From Phoronis australis (lineage: Eukaryota; Phoronida; Phoronidae): 33,205 nt of DNA. Every line of letters starts with the position of its first letter. Positions within the stretch are counted from its first letter, which is position 1. The position numbers and the translations under genes were made by a program. The stretch is from NCBI GenBank assembly GCA_002633005.1, contig NMRA01000077.1, positions 1,044,792 through 1,077,996 of the forward strand. Reading direction: 5' to 3'. The notes under the pieces were generated by a model, which worked only from the letters and a program-made list of their open reading frames with translations, was not told the DNA's origin and did not search any database. This document shows, piece by piece, positions 21,420 to 31,649 of this stretch.

Positions 21420-21621
21420 AACTATTGATTTGGCCCACTTGGTGCCAACTTGTTCCTTGCACAGATTACAAATGATTTGTGATTTTGCATAGAACTGATT
21501 GTTTTAAACCAGGCTCAAACATTTGGCTTGTCACTTTGCTTTATGTATGTGCCAAGCATTCTCCAAATCAAGCATGAATGAACTGTCACTTCTTGGTTTC
21601 ATCTGGAAGGATGTTGAGATC

Positions 21622-21830
21622 AGGGGCCCGTTCCAACAAAACTGACTTAGCTAAGACAAATCTTAAATTTTACAAATTTTAAGATAAATTTTAAATTTGT
21701 CTCGAGACCGTTTCAAGAAAGAGATCTTAAGTTTGAATTAAGCTTTTGATAAAAGTTTTGTCTTAATTTTAACTTTCTTACCGGATGTGGAAGTTTCAAA
21801 GCATGGAAGTTAAGACAAATCTTAAGTCTG
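21622..21830. repeat. Possible AT-rich interspersed repeat starting GGGGCCCGTTCCA
   Basis: Opens with AGGGGCCCGTTCCAACAAAA, a start seen in interspersed repeats of several animals, then is dominated by TTAAGA/TCTTAA motifs. AAGACAAATCTTAA occurs at 21653 and 21812. No second copy lies in the window. Confidence 0.4.
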
Positions 21831-21911
21831 CGTGTTTGTGGTTTAAATCAAAACTTTGTTTCTGTGATGGATTGCTAGTTTATAACTACTACTAAACTGT
21901 GAGCGTTTCAG

Positions 21912-22064
21912 GTGGCATCCCAGCCTTGGTGGATCTCTTGAAAATTGATTCTGAAGAACTCCAATCGGTGGCAGCATCTGTCTTGTGTAACATCTCGGAA
22001 CAAGAACCAATCAGGCAAGCTCTGGCCAAGACCTGTGCTGCTCCTATATTAATCAAATTATTGG
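21912..22064 (+). CDS. ANKAR: ANKAR exon: second armadillo repeat
   Basis: Residues 247-298, a symmetric 1-1 exon of 153 nt. GGIPALVDLLKIDSEELQSV and AASVLCNISEQEPIRQAL show the classical armadillo pattern: GGIPALVxLL, then an A-x-AL-N-type helix 2 and the helix 3 end. The last residues, APILIKLLG, begin the next repeat and are completed in the following exon. The donor is GTGAGT at 22065. Confidence 0.92.
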
Positions 22065-22803
22065 GTGAGTTGTTAAATCATGTGAAAAGCTGAAAACATG
22101 TCACTTGTTGGTCAACTTTTTTAAAGTTGTTTTATTCTGTTGGGAGGAATTGGAAATTATGTCAGAGATTTTATAGTGAGTGATATTGAGTGGGAACATC
22201 CCCTGTCACACCTTTGTTATAATTGTTACCTTTTTACAAGTTTATGTTGCATGTAAGTTTCTGTACGTGTGCTTGTATTATGTATTTGGTTCACTTGTGC
22301 TTTGTTGTTTTGATTGCAGTTGTCACGAAAAGTTGCAGTATAAGTTCTGATCAGAAGTAGATATCAGCTCTTCTAGTATCCTGTAATCCTTTTTTGTGGC
22401 TAGAATGGGTCTCTTGGACTGTATCTGTGGCTTGTATTAATATATTATTGTTTCACATTTCAAAAAATATATTTTTGTTTTTGATGCGAAAATTTAAGTC
22501 TTGTCTTCTGGAAACTCGATTTATGTAGTTTTTCAAGTATTTCACCTGGATGAATGATAATGCCTATCATCCCATCATAACGCAATCACATGGTGATAGA
22601 CTGTCAAAAGTAGCCAGCACACCTGTGTGGGACAGTCAAAATTAACAAGCAAACAGCAAATGTTGACAGCATTAAGATAACAATTGTCTTCTTAAGTAAG
22701 ACATTTTTCAAGTTGGTGATTATAGTGTGTCTAATTTATAGTGTGTGTGGTGTTTTTGTAGGGAACAAAATAAACAAATAACATTTTCTTTTCTCCTAAA
22801 TAG

Positions 22804-23064
22804 GATCGCCCATCGATGACATCCACTCTCGTTGTTCAATTGTCCTCTCTGACCTGGCCTGCGTAGATGACCACCAGAATGTCATCGCTCAGCAGGGGGG
22901 TATACTGCCCCTGGTCAACCTGCTGGATTCTGAGCTAGAAGATGTACTGGTCAATGCTGTCAATGCCATCCGGGTTATGTGTACTGATAACCAGGAGAAC
23001 CAGACAGCCGTCGCAAAACATGGTGGGATTGAGCCGCTGGTGGAATTTCTGACTGTTCCTTCTG
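22804..23064 (+). CDS. ANKAR: ANKAR exon: third and fourth armadillo repeats
   Basis: Residues 298-385, the longest exon in the window (261 nt, phases 1-1). It completes one repeat (SRCSIVLSDLACVDDHQNVI), contains a whole second one (GGILPLVNLLDSELEDVLVN through NQENQTAVAKHGG), and starts a third (IEPLVEFLTVPS). The acceptor is TAAATAG and the donor GTAAGA. G+C content is clearly higher than in the introns around it. Confidence 0.93.
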
Positions 23065-23345
23065 GTAAGACTGGGTTCAGAACTTTAAGTTCATAAAAAG
23101 ACATAGTTTGGTACCAAAACAACTCCTTTTCAATACAAAGAATAGTTGGATGTGAACCCATTGCACAAGGCAGCTTTTGTGCGCACAGTGCTGTTAATTA
23201 GGGAAGCCCATCAGTTAATGATGTTATCACATTTCAGAGGAGTCCATTCTGAATGTAGGGGTGTATGGTTATATAATCAATGATTATGATGACACGTCAG
23301 TGAGACAGGCACATTATACTCAGTCATATAAGGCTAAGAACTAAC

Positions 23346-23630
23346 ATGGAATACGAGAGTTATAGCGATGAGTCTTCCAGCAACGGAATTTTAGAAAGTT
23401 TTTAACTCAAATGTGTCGAAGTATCGGACACAGAGACTATTTACAGTGAAGCACCGCGAGAGTGGGCTATTGAGAATGCAAACGGACCTTAGGCCTATAG
23501 GTTTGAACCAGTGGCCACAAGTGCACTGTTTGTTTTAGGTGTAGACTTGGATACAACGACAGAGGATCGCATCACTTCCGATGTTTCATCCTTTTAAGTG
23601 GAAGAACAAAATACAGCTGCAAGTCTGTGA
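23346..23630 (+). pseudogene. Decayed open frame with an RFEP motif
   Basis: One frame starts MEYESYSDESSSNGILESF and reads on through three in-frame stops (TAA 23403, TAG 23490, TAA 23595) before TGA at 23628. After the second stop it reads AYRFEPVATSALF and later DLDTTTEDRITSDV. The YxFEP motif followed by an acidic D/E and Thr stretch resembles the N-terminus of a large family of repeated invertebrate genes with a P2X7-C-terminus-like cysteine domain. That domain is not visible here. The frame lies inside the ANKAR intron 23065-25773. The family assignment comes from memory of the motif and is tentative. Confidence 0.45.
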
Positions 23631-24506
23631 ATGAATATTAGGCAAATGCATTATTTTTCTTTTCGTTTCACTAACTACTTCAAATTAAATAAAATACAAG
23701 TCTTACGATCGGGGCTGGTATACGCATAAACTGAAATATGTGACAAATTTTGTTATTTCATCCTGCATTTCCTGGTGTGCATAGGTGTAAGGCAAGGTGA
23801 TATGAATAGTTTTGTTGTATGCAGTTTATGAATTGAATGTTGTATTTTTTCACAAAAAATGATTTTTAATTTAATATCCATTTTCAGCAACTGTCAAAAG
23901 GGATGGGTCAAAATCACCAAAAGTCATAAAATTTTATTGTGACACATAATCCTTGAAAAACAGCTGACTTTCATACAAGAAATGATTTCAAAACAATGTC
24001 AAATATTTTTAGGAAATTGTAAGGTCAACCAAATGGGCAATTCACAGATGGTACAAAAAACTGAAAGTTGTGCAAAGTATTTTGTAGCAATGTTTATCAA
24101 AATGTATTAAATTTAAATCTTCACCAGTTACAAAGTAGCCGTTTGAACCTCAGTTCAGCAATAGGTGCCATATTGTCAGTGCCAAAATGAAAGTGGATAA
24201 TTTCTGGTGTCCCATTCTCCCATGCAAAGTGGGCTTATTTCAGTTTGAATGTGACCTCCAAAACTGCGCTGTCTGGAGTTTTGCAGCAACAATGCAACCT
24301 TGTGTGCGCAAAATCTGCGAGTTGTTTGAGTCAAGTCCAGTGGGTTTCAGTGATATGTTAAACTTTCGTCCTTGATTTTGTTGCAGCTGAACACGGCTAT
24401 TTATTTCATGCATCTGTCAATTCGCATGAAAATTTCCACTCATATTTTATGGTGTATGACCATGAGAGCCATGTCTTAAATTGTTTACTTTTTGCTCAGA
24501 CAGCAG

Positions 24507-24597
24507 AAATATTGCACGCACAGGGATATTATTAGCGCTGGGGCCAGCGTCATTGGTGCATAAATATTGCACGCACAGGGATATTATTAGCGCTGGG
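24507..24597. repeat. 55-bp tandem duplication
   Basis: The same 36 nt (starting AAATATTGCACGCACAGGGA) occurs at 24507-24542 and 24562-24597. Confidence 0.9.
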
Positions 24598-24599
24598 AG

Positions 24600-24936
24600 T
24601 GAATACAGGCCCCTTTCGACAACCAGTGCAGAGGACAGTTCATCATTTAATAAACAGATCGGTGAGCCAAACTGTGATAAGTTTATTGTGGACTTGTCTA
24701 AAGTATTGGAGACATTTAGAAGGTGCCAGGTGTGTGGCGAGGGAGTCACACGGCGGGGTGTAAGCAGTTTGTGTGCTCAGGTCACTATCAGTGGGAGTGT
24801 GTCTCGGGACACTGGGGCAAGTGGGACAGTTGTTCCTCTGTCTTCCGCAACTCAACATCGCAGCAGCGCTGCTTACAGGCTTTGGGCTATTATGAGTACA
24901 TCCCGGTACTCAGCAACAGTGTGGCATGTTGACTGA
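24600..24936 (+). pseudogene. Cysteine-rich coding fragment, apparently frameshifted
   Basis: One frame gives NKQIGEPNCDKFIVDLSKVL, ETFRRCQVCGEGVT. Near 24745-24760 the protein-like text shifts to another frame, GCKQFVCSGHYQWECVSGHW, followed by GKWDSCSS, and ends at TGA near 24932. CxxC and C-x(4)-GH spacing suggests a zinc-binding module of a transposon-associated protein; WGKWDSC also resembles a thrombospondin type 1 motif. I cannot decide between them. It may belong with the decayed frame at 23.3-23.6 kb. Confidence 0.35.
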
Positions 24937-25773
24937 CTCGTAAAGAAAAGCAAACGATGATCGAACTTATCGCTACGGAGATACAACAATGACTGACTTG
25001 GCAGCTCTCACAGTCCGACTATACGAAAAGAAATTGGCGCGAAATTCTTGCTTCCCAAAATGTCACTTCTGGAGTAGAGAACAAATAATTACGAAAAGCT
25101 GTAATTAAGTGGAAAATATGTCTGGGATTACCAACGAACCATATTTTTGCTAAAAAAGACAATCGTCATGAAAAAGGTTGCTTTCGCCTTTAACTTGGGC
25201 CAACTGGTGTATTGAAATTGTGTCATTTTTGGGACATTTCAGGCTGTTTTCTAAATTCTAAAATTCAATTCTTTGTTGAGGAGCCTGCCCGTGGCAAAAG
25301 TTGGACAGTGTTAGAATGTTTAAAACGTTGAACACTGTCTGAGAAACACCCTGTAGCCGACTAGCCATTATTGCATATGTGGAAGTAGTGGACTGACCAC
25401 GGCGGTAATAGTGACAACTTTAGAAATAACAAATGGGAAATCATGGGTTCATCTCTGCTATACAACAAAAAGTTTGTGCTGATCATATTGCTGAGTTGTG
25501 TTTTAGTAACAATGGTCAGAGTTTTTAACACTTGTTGACTTTCGGCTGCAGTCGAGGCTCCCCTTCCATTATATTATTGAAGAACCTTTTTTTGAGCAAC
25601 AGAAAGGAAAAGGGAAGCTGGACTTAATTGTAAAAATGACAAATACATCATATTAAGAAAGAGTTCTAGAACGACAACAGTAATAAGCGTTGTTAACAGT
25701 CATTGCTATGATAACACAACACCACTGGACTAAAACAGAATTCTATCATTCTACAATTTATTTCTGTTTTCAG

Positions 25774-25867
25774 AAATTCTTCAGGCGGCCTCATCTGCAG
25801 CGATAGCGGCCTTGGCAGCATGCCACAAAGAGAACCAAGATGCTGTAGTTGCTGAAGGAGCAGTCAA
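25774..25867 (+). CDS. ANKAR: ANKAR exon: fifth armadillo repeat
   Basis: Residues 385-416. A split Glu codon (G|AA) is followed by ILQAASSAAIAALAACHKEN and the end of the repeat, AVVAEGAV. The acceptor has a strong tract (TTTCTGTTTTCAG). The exon ends two bases into a Lys codon at donor GTAAGC (25868). The upstream intron (2709 nt) carries two decayed coding fragments that are unrelated to this gene. Confidence 0.92.
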
Positions 25868-26650
25868 GTAAGCGCTGATTGTAGGGCATTAGTGGAGCAA
25901 ACTATGTCCTAAACACTTACTTGAGATTTCCGTGATAAGCTCACTTAAATGTACACCATGTGGGCGTACAAGACATGAGGAAAAAGAGCTGCAAATACAG
26001 TCTGTGCAGTACTAAAATTATTGCGAGTTTCTCTTGGAATGAACTCCAAAACCTCCAACAATGAAACCAAATTTCAATATTACTAAATAACTGGTTTCCA
26101 TTATCATAAATTGTTGAGGAGAAAATGGTTTGGAAATTTTCTGTGCAAGGAACAGCATGGATATGCCTACACGTATATTAATACTTGATGCTAAAAGGCC
26201 ATTTGCTGCATATATGCCCAGCAGTTATCATTACTTGCCATTATCCTGGAGTGTAAAAACCAAGAAATTTTCTATCCCCATCTAATCTAGAATCACGCTC
26301 GATTAAGTTTGTCAAACTTGCATTTTGTGTTGGTACACAATACTGTGGATAAGCTGGTCAGAGATTACAGTCACACAAGGGAATCAACAGGTGAAAGTAT
26401 ATCATACAAAACACATCTGCTTCAGGACATTTGTTGAAAGTCATTTTTTAAACATTGGTGAGGGTCGGGGATCCTGCTTACAACATAATTTCTGGATTAC
26501 GTGAACATCAGATGAAAGCAGACTTATTTTTATACATGTCTAATCACTTGCAAGTCAATTTGCTGCGTAATCAAATTTTTCATCCATAAGGCAAACTCAA
26601 AATGATACATGGGTCATCACTAGACAAGTTATGTAGGAAGGGTTATGTTA

Positions 26651-27105
26651 TACCCGTCACACAAGAGGTGCGGTGCCACTACAGTTTTTGGTCAAAACCG
26701 CCATTGCCATAGTGACACCGCCAGTAGTGTTTCATAGTTTTCACCACGGGATTGCTGTAGGGTTGCCAGTCTTCGTTTCCGGCAATTGCTCAGCAGCTGT
26801 ACTGGGGAAGCATGGCGGTTATGGAGGTGCTGCTGCGATCCTTGTACGGTACGATCCTTGTACGGCTATCATGACGGTGCCGCAGTGATCCCACTGCAGA
26901 TTAGCCCAACCCACGGTGGCACTACGGAAGTTTTGAACATGTTCAAAGTATCCGTCATGCCACCGTGAAGGTCCACGGTTTTTACAGTTTTCCTTGTTGC
27001 TATGGCGATCAATGGCGGAACCACTGCGGAATCATGGTGGTGCCAGTGCGGTTTATGCCGCACAAGCACCGCAGTGACACCGCACCTCCAGTGTGACAGG
27101 AGGTA
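26651..27105. mobile_element. 455-bp TIR element with TTA target duplication (PIF/Harbinger-type MITE)
   Basis: The left end TACCCGTCACAC, continuing GAGGTGCGGTGCCACT, matches the inverted right end (GTGACACCGCACCTCC, GTGTGACAGGAGGTA). TTA lies directly outside both ends (26648-26650, 27106-27108). TTA duplications are typical of PIF/Harbinger. The interior is GC-rich with repeated GCCACCGTG motifs, a duplicated GATCCTTGTACGG (26838, 26854) and a long internal palindrome. There is no transposase frame. The superfamily is inferred from the TSD alone. Confidence 0.65.
26911..26968. repeat. Imperfect palindrome inside the TIR element
   Basis: The left arm CACGGTGGCA ending GAAC and the right arm GTTC ending TGCCACCGTG pair over about 28 positions with a few mismatches. 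The perfect 16-nt centre is TTTGAACATGTTCAAA (26932-26947). Confidence 0.8.
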
Positions 27106-27227
27106 TTAGGCTCTTTTGCTTAGTTTTTGTGTTACTATTGTGACTTATTGTTCACCTCAATGGATTTGACAGTACGGTGCAGCTTTGTTCAGAACTCTTG
27201 TCAGTGCCATTTTTGTTATATGTACTA

Positions 27228-27310
27228 ATTAGCATGGGAGGTTGATTAGCATGAGAGGTTGATTAGCATGGGAGGTTGATTAGCATGGGAGGTTGATTAG
27301 TATGGGAGGT
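27228..27310. repeat. 17-bp minisatellite, five units
   Basis: The unit is ATTAGCATGGGAGGTTG. The second unit has GAGAGG and the fifth TAGTAT. It lies in the ANKAR intron 25868-27908, about 120 bp downstream of the TIR element. Confidence 0.95.
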
Positions 27311-27538
27311 GTGCTGGTTTAGTTTGAGACTGGAGAGCCTACTGAAGGTTTCTTCAACAAACCATTCTGACTGCTTACATGAACAATAACTGACTGGGTG
27401 ACAGGGCCATAACAGTTACCTTCTAGAACTTGGTAGCAGATTCACATTATTGTTTGTAAGCCATAAGTTCCTGGACACTGTGACCTAGGACTCGGGTTTA
27501 ATGAGAGCACAAGCTGTATTTCTTCATGTCTGCCAATT

Positions 27539-27604
27539 TGACCACATGGTGATACACAATAGGCAGCATGAAGATGCTGCCTATTTTGCATCACCATGTG
27601 GTCA
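27539..27604. repeat. 66-nt near-perfect hairpin
   Basis: 31-nt arms (start TGACCACATGGTGAT, end ATAGGCAGCAT) pair with two mismatches around a GAAG tetraloop at 27570-27573. The flanks do not pair. It lies about 300 bp upstream of the acceptor of the exon at 27909. Confidence 0.9.
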
Positions 27605-27908
27605 CCTGTGTGATTTCATTTATGTCCATCTATTCGACAGTCTGTATTATACCCTTGATAAAGAGTGCATTGCTCGAAATGTGGGGAATATTTTAATATA
27701 TTTTAGTACCGACACTCGTTTTATTTTTACTATTTTAAACCCAGAAAAAAATTCCACACTTGAATTTAGGGATATCCACTCTGCTTTCAAAACAGAAAAC
27801 TGTGTCAAGTTGAGATATTGCAAGTTAGTGCTGTCTGTACGTGCATTAGGGCGGTATTCAAACTATTTGCCTAATGTGTAAGCTCCACGCTTTTGTTTCT
27901 CCTTTTAG

Positions 27909-28056
27909 ACCAATAGTGGACCTGATCAAGGGTCGTAACATCACTGTCCCTGTGAAGGCTGCCAGTGCTCTTGAGGCTCTGGCTCAGGACAACCCCAACA
28001 GTCAGAAGGCCTTCCTTGAACTGGATGCTCCTAAAGCACTTATTAAACTTCTCAAG
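27909..28056 (+). CDS. ANKAR: ANKAR exon: sixth armadillo repeat
   Basis: Residues 416-465. The acceptor CTCCTTTTAG at 27908 completes the Lys codon and opens PIVDLIKGRNITVPVKAASA, followed by LEALAQDNPNSQKAFLELDA and the start of the next repeat, KALIKLLK. It ends in phase 0 at donor GTACGC (28057). The frame stays open for 13 codons past the donor, so the exon end is judged from splice phase and the continuation at 31037. Confidence 0.92.
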
Positions 28057-28348
28057 GTACGCAAAATGGCACAATCTTTGGAAAGATATTTGTGAGCAGG
28101 TGACATGATTGTTGGACATATGCACTCATTTAGAGCCTATGTTCCTATGTGTGATGCTATGCCTGTATCTGAACTTGAGCACCTTTATGCAAGCATTTGA
28201 GTTGAATCCCATGTAGTTATATGAATGTCCCGTGTAAATTGTGCCATATTTTCAAGTGAATAATGAATGGAAAAATTACTACTAATAGATAATGTTCAGA
28301 AACAAAAACATGCAGCGTTTAAGACTTTAAAATGTCTCACTCAGTACT

Positions 28349-28371
28349 AAATAATAATAATAATATAATAA
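28349..28371. repeat. AAT microsatellite
   Basis: A short run of AAT/ATA triplets in the intron 28057-31036. Confidence 0.8.
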
Positions 28372-28948
28372 GTGATTAGCTGAATTCACAAACTTCAAAG
28401 TGGAATAAATCTCTTTCTGTTGCTGAATTGTCGGGCTGGAGCAGCAATTAACTCCATTGTGTGTCCATGGTTTTATCGTGTGGTATTAAAAAACAGTATT
28501 GTGTCACATCAAAACCAAAACAATGGTTTTCAAAGTGCGTGCTGCCTGGGGCTTCAAGACATGAGCCAGTGCTCAATTTAGTGATCTGCAGATCGTCAAT
28601 GCAACCTCAGATTGTGTTTGGTGAAGTGGGAAAAATCTCAAGTTGCCACGAAGTGGCCCATGCAATATCAGAGTCAGAAAATGATTCTTCCAAAATGTGT
28701 TTTAAATTTTGTGTTGACTTCCTCACTTTAAGTTGGTAAAAAAAATGTAGATGGTCTGATGTCGTTTGCGGTGCTTTAGACGTGTGCAGACCTCATTCAT
28801 GGTTTGGCCCATTGCACAAAACACCTAAGCTAAAAGCACGAAAGCCCAACTCATTTCTGTGTTCTGCGATAGGCCTTCCATCACCAATTTCCGTGAAGAA
28901 ATTGTTTGTATTATTTAAAGCTGTGATCTGGACATCACTAGGCATGTT

Positions 28949-29498
28949 TCATAGTTGCCCAGTTTTGGCCATTAGCTTATTGCTCACATTCCTGTGGCTT
29001 CTGTGTGAAACGGAAACAGGGATGTGAGTTTTCACCCACTGACCATGATATCTGAGACGAAGTGCAGCACATGCAGCTTCACCCTCAAGGTATATGTACA
29101 GTGGTGGTAGACGGATTAGCATTTCTAGGGCTGCAGAAGATGTTCCTGGAAAAGCAGAAGTAATGCACAAACAAGCTAGACGTTCCAGATGATCAAGTTT
29201 GTTCATTGTTGTAATGTTTTTACGCTCTTATCCATACTGATGCAGCATAAGACATTATAGGTTGGATAATAGCAATATAAATCCAGAACATATTCCCGGG
29301 AGTCATTCCCCAAGTTTTACCCAGCACACGACTGCATCTCACCAGTGCAGTTTTGGCTTTCGAGATTTTTCTGTAATATACGGGGTCCAGGAAAGACGAT
29401 GGTGTAAAATGACACCTAGATAAGTTACATTTTTAATATTTGCTTTCTGTTGTATACTCATTAACAATGCACTCCATTTAATGTTCAGGTACTTTTTG
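28949..29498 (-). pseudogene. Jockey-like LINE reverse transcriptase, C-terminal part, decayed
   Basis: On the minus strand three frames in succession read as the end of a non-LTR retrotransposon polyprotein. The first is VTYLGVILHHRLSWTPYI (near 29425). After a frameshift comes ALVRCSRVLGKTWGM, then IIQPIMSYAASVWIRA. After another shift come LERLACLCITSAFPGTSSAA and LEMLIRLPPLYIYLEGEA. YLGV.LD..L.W, AI..P...Y....W and LACLCITGA...PTAALE are hallmark strings of Jockey/I-type elements. Frameshifts and a stop after WIRA show it is dead. Upstream RT sequence is cut off exactly where repeat R3 begins (29499). Related sequence may continue left to about 28450, but I cannot read it. Confidence 0.8.
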
Positions 29499-29872
29499 AG
29501 TTAGCAGTTTGTTTTTTCAAACTGTATTTATCAAAGAAATTATATATTTGTCAGTTCCTGGCACTCTCCTAAAATGCTTGAATCTGCCATTCACTGAAGA
29601 GCAGACAAGATGATTGCACTCTGCTGGTAATGACGTTTGTAACATTGGTAGGTCTTTGATTTGATTTGGTCGCATTTTTTTTTCTTTTTTTGGCTTTTTG
29701 ACTTGCCAAATCGACTCCTAATTGCAAACAAACGGGGAAAAAGCCAGCCGAGCTTACAGCCAGACTCGGTTCTGCAAGTCAGTGCTTGTTCTATGTTCAG
29801 ATCGAATCGAGCTTGTGTAGACTGGGTCGATGGGGTAGTGGGCTGTGGATCGAGGGGGCTGTAGGTCGTGGG
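29499..29872 (+). repeat. Repeat R3, first of two near-identical blocks
   Basis: The block from 29499 to 29866 reads the same as 29874-30241 (offset 375); I saw no difference. It ends at a single N (29873). It is related, inverted, to 12300-12466 plus 14036-14250. The 67-codon open frame in each block is not a gene: it has poly-T at its start and no family resemblance. Confidence 0.8.
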
Positions 29873-29873
29873 N

Positions 29874-30316
29874 AGTTAGCAGTTTGTTTTTTCAAACTGT
29901 ATTTATCAAAGAAATTATATATTTGTCAGTTCCTGGCACTCTCCTAAAATGCTTGAATCTGCCATTCACTGAAGAGCAGACAAGATGATTGCACTCTGCT
30001 GGTAATGACGTTTGTAACATTGGTAGGTCTTTGATTTGATTTGGTCGCATTTTTTTTTCTTTTTTTGGCTTTTTGACTTGCCAAATCGACTCCTAATTGC
30101 AAACAAACGGGGAAAAAGCCAGCCGAGCTTACAGCCAGACTCGGTTCTGCAAGTCAGTGCTTGTTCTATGTTCAGATCGAATCGAGCTTGTGTAGACTGG
30201 GTCGATGGGGTAGTGGGCTGTGGATCGAGGGGGCTGTAGGTTGGGGTTGAGGGGGCTGTAGGTCGTGGGTCGAGGGGGTCATGGGTTGAGGAGGTTGATG
30301 AGGTTTTAGAACAATC
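29874..30316 (+). repeat. Repeat R3, second block with G-rich end
   Basis: The second copy of the block continues past 30241 into GGGTTGAGGGGG units and ends near AGAACAATCC (30307-30316). The uninterrupted stretch around TTTTTCCCCGTTTG (minus strand, near 30100-30115) is the empty-site equivalent for the transposon at 12467-14035. Confidence 0.75.
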
Positions 30317-31036
30317 CACAGTGTAATTAAGTCCCTTGGAGCACACGATCTGATAGATTTCCTCTTACTCGGTACAGCCTTCTATTTTTACTTGAAACCA
30401 AGCAACCAAATTTCTGTTGTTGTCTTTTCTTGGTTGTCTCCTGTTTATGGAGTTACATATGTATGACAAACTCACCAGGCTGTCGTAAACCAAAGCAGAA
30501 AATGTCTCAAAAGTATACTCATCCTCACAGTGTCACAATTTGTTAACTATGGAACTGTTCTATGCCTGGTGGGAGATTCGATTTGAGTGGCAGCCCTGTA
30601 ACCTTTGACCTCGTATATGTAGTAAACACATTTCCACGCAGTTGAAGGTGTTTTTTCTAAGTCTTTTTTCTCATTACATGGTATATATTTTGTATTTGAA
30701 GATCCCTGACAGTGAAGATGAGGTGTTTTGGTAGACATGTGAAATGTTGTAAAAACGGCCAATCTTTGGGAATAGGTATTGAGATACCCTTAAATGAGGT
30801 ACCTTAACACAATCACTCACATTTACTCTCCTTCAATTGATATGTTTAGACTGAACAAACAAGATAGGCAGGGGACAATTAGTGCAATGCTACATAGTCT
30901 GCAAATTAGTACATTCAACCTTGGGCCTCACAACTGACAGTCCACACTACAAACTACTTTGCTATAATGTCTCAATATAATATTAAATTTAAAAATAAAT
31001 GTTACTCATATGGTCTCATTATGGTTTGTGTTGTAG
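30317..31036. other. Intron sequence, no recognised feature
   Basis: From the end of R3 to the acceptor at 31036 nothing was recognised. The upstream part of the LINE does not resume here in any frame I read. Confidence 0.45.
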
Positions 31037-31190
31037 ATCTGGTCTATTGAGGTGAAAGAACAAGGTGCCTGTGCCCTGTGGGCCCTTGCCGGTCATACCA
31101 AGACACAACAAAAGTACATTGCGGAACGAATAGGGATACAGCAACTAATTGATATGTTACTGCTCAAGTCTGAGAAGTTACAATACGTTG
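31037..31190 (+). CDS. ANKAR: ANKAR exon: seventh armadillo repeat
   Basis: Residues 466-517. It opens in phase 0 with IWSIEVKEQGACALWALAGH, the best-conserved stretch of the ANKAR family that I recognise, then QQKYIAERIGIQQLIDMLL and the start of the next helix, EKLQYVG. The donor GTATGT at 31191 leaves phase 1. The acceptor follows GTGTTGTAG, a modest pyrimidine tract. Confidence 0.93.
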
Positions 31191-31649
31191 GTATGTGCAC
31201 TGGATGTAAGGCAGTTATTTTAATGCAAAACATGTTGCAAGGAGTTCATAGGTACATGGAAATGTGATTCTTTACTAGTGGACGTACTGGAGAATTTTAA
31301 GCAAGTGATGTAATTTATTGGTATTATTCGCTCTTTGATTTTACTATCAATTATATGATTCCGTGATGTCGTATTGAATACAATCTTGCAAAATGTTGAG
31401 GTAGACAGATTTTAGTGTGTATTGATCAAAATAATACATTTGATATTTGAGTTTCTTTACTAATAGTCTTTGACTACCTTCGCATGTATGTTTTGCAGGT
31501 TGAACAAGCAGTGAGTGTCACTAAGTGAATTTCAAGTTCTGATTGATACACAATTCAGATTTTACTTAAGATGCCCTTATTCCCACCCTAGTTTGGAAGT
31601 GACTGTATTCTATGTGGTCATTATTATTATGATGTAATGTGCATTGAAG

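Noticed and set aside
24481-24936. 151-codon + strand open frame taken as one gene
   Set aside because: Its first third is a 55-bp tandem duplication, and the protein-like text moves to another frame near 24750; better described as a decayed fragment.
27228-27310. CRISPR-like short direct repeats
   Set aside because: Units are contiguous with no spacers and the genome is an animal's; it is a minisatellite.
28782-29027. 81-codon + strand open frame
   Set aside because: Antisense shadow of the Jockey-like reverse transcriptase on the minus strand.
29661-30239. Two identical 67-codon open frames
   Set aside because: They lie in the duplicated R3 block, start in a poly-T run and resemble no protein; the identity reflects the duplication, not selection.
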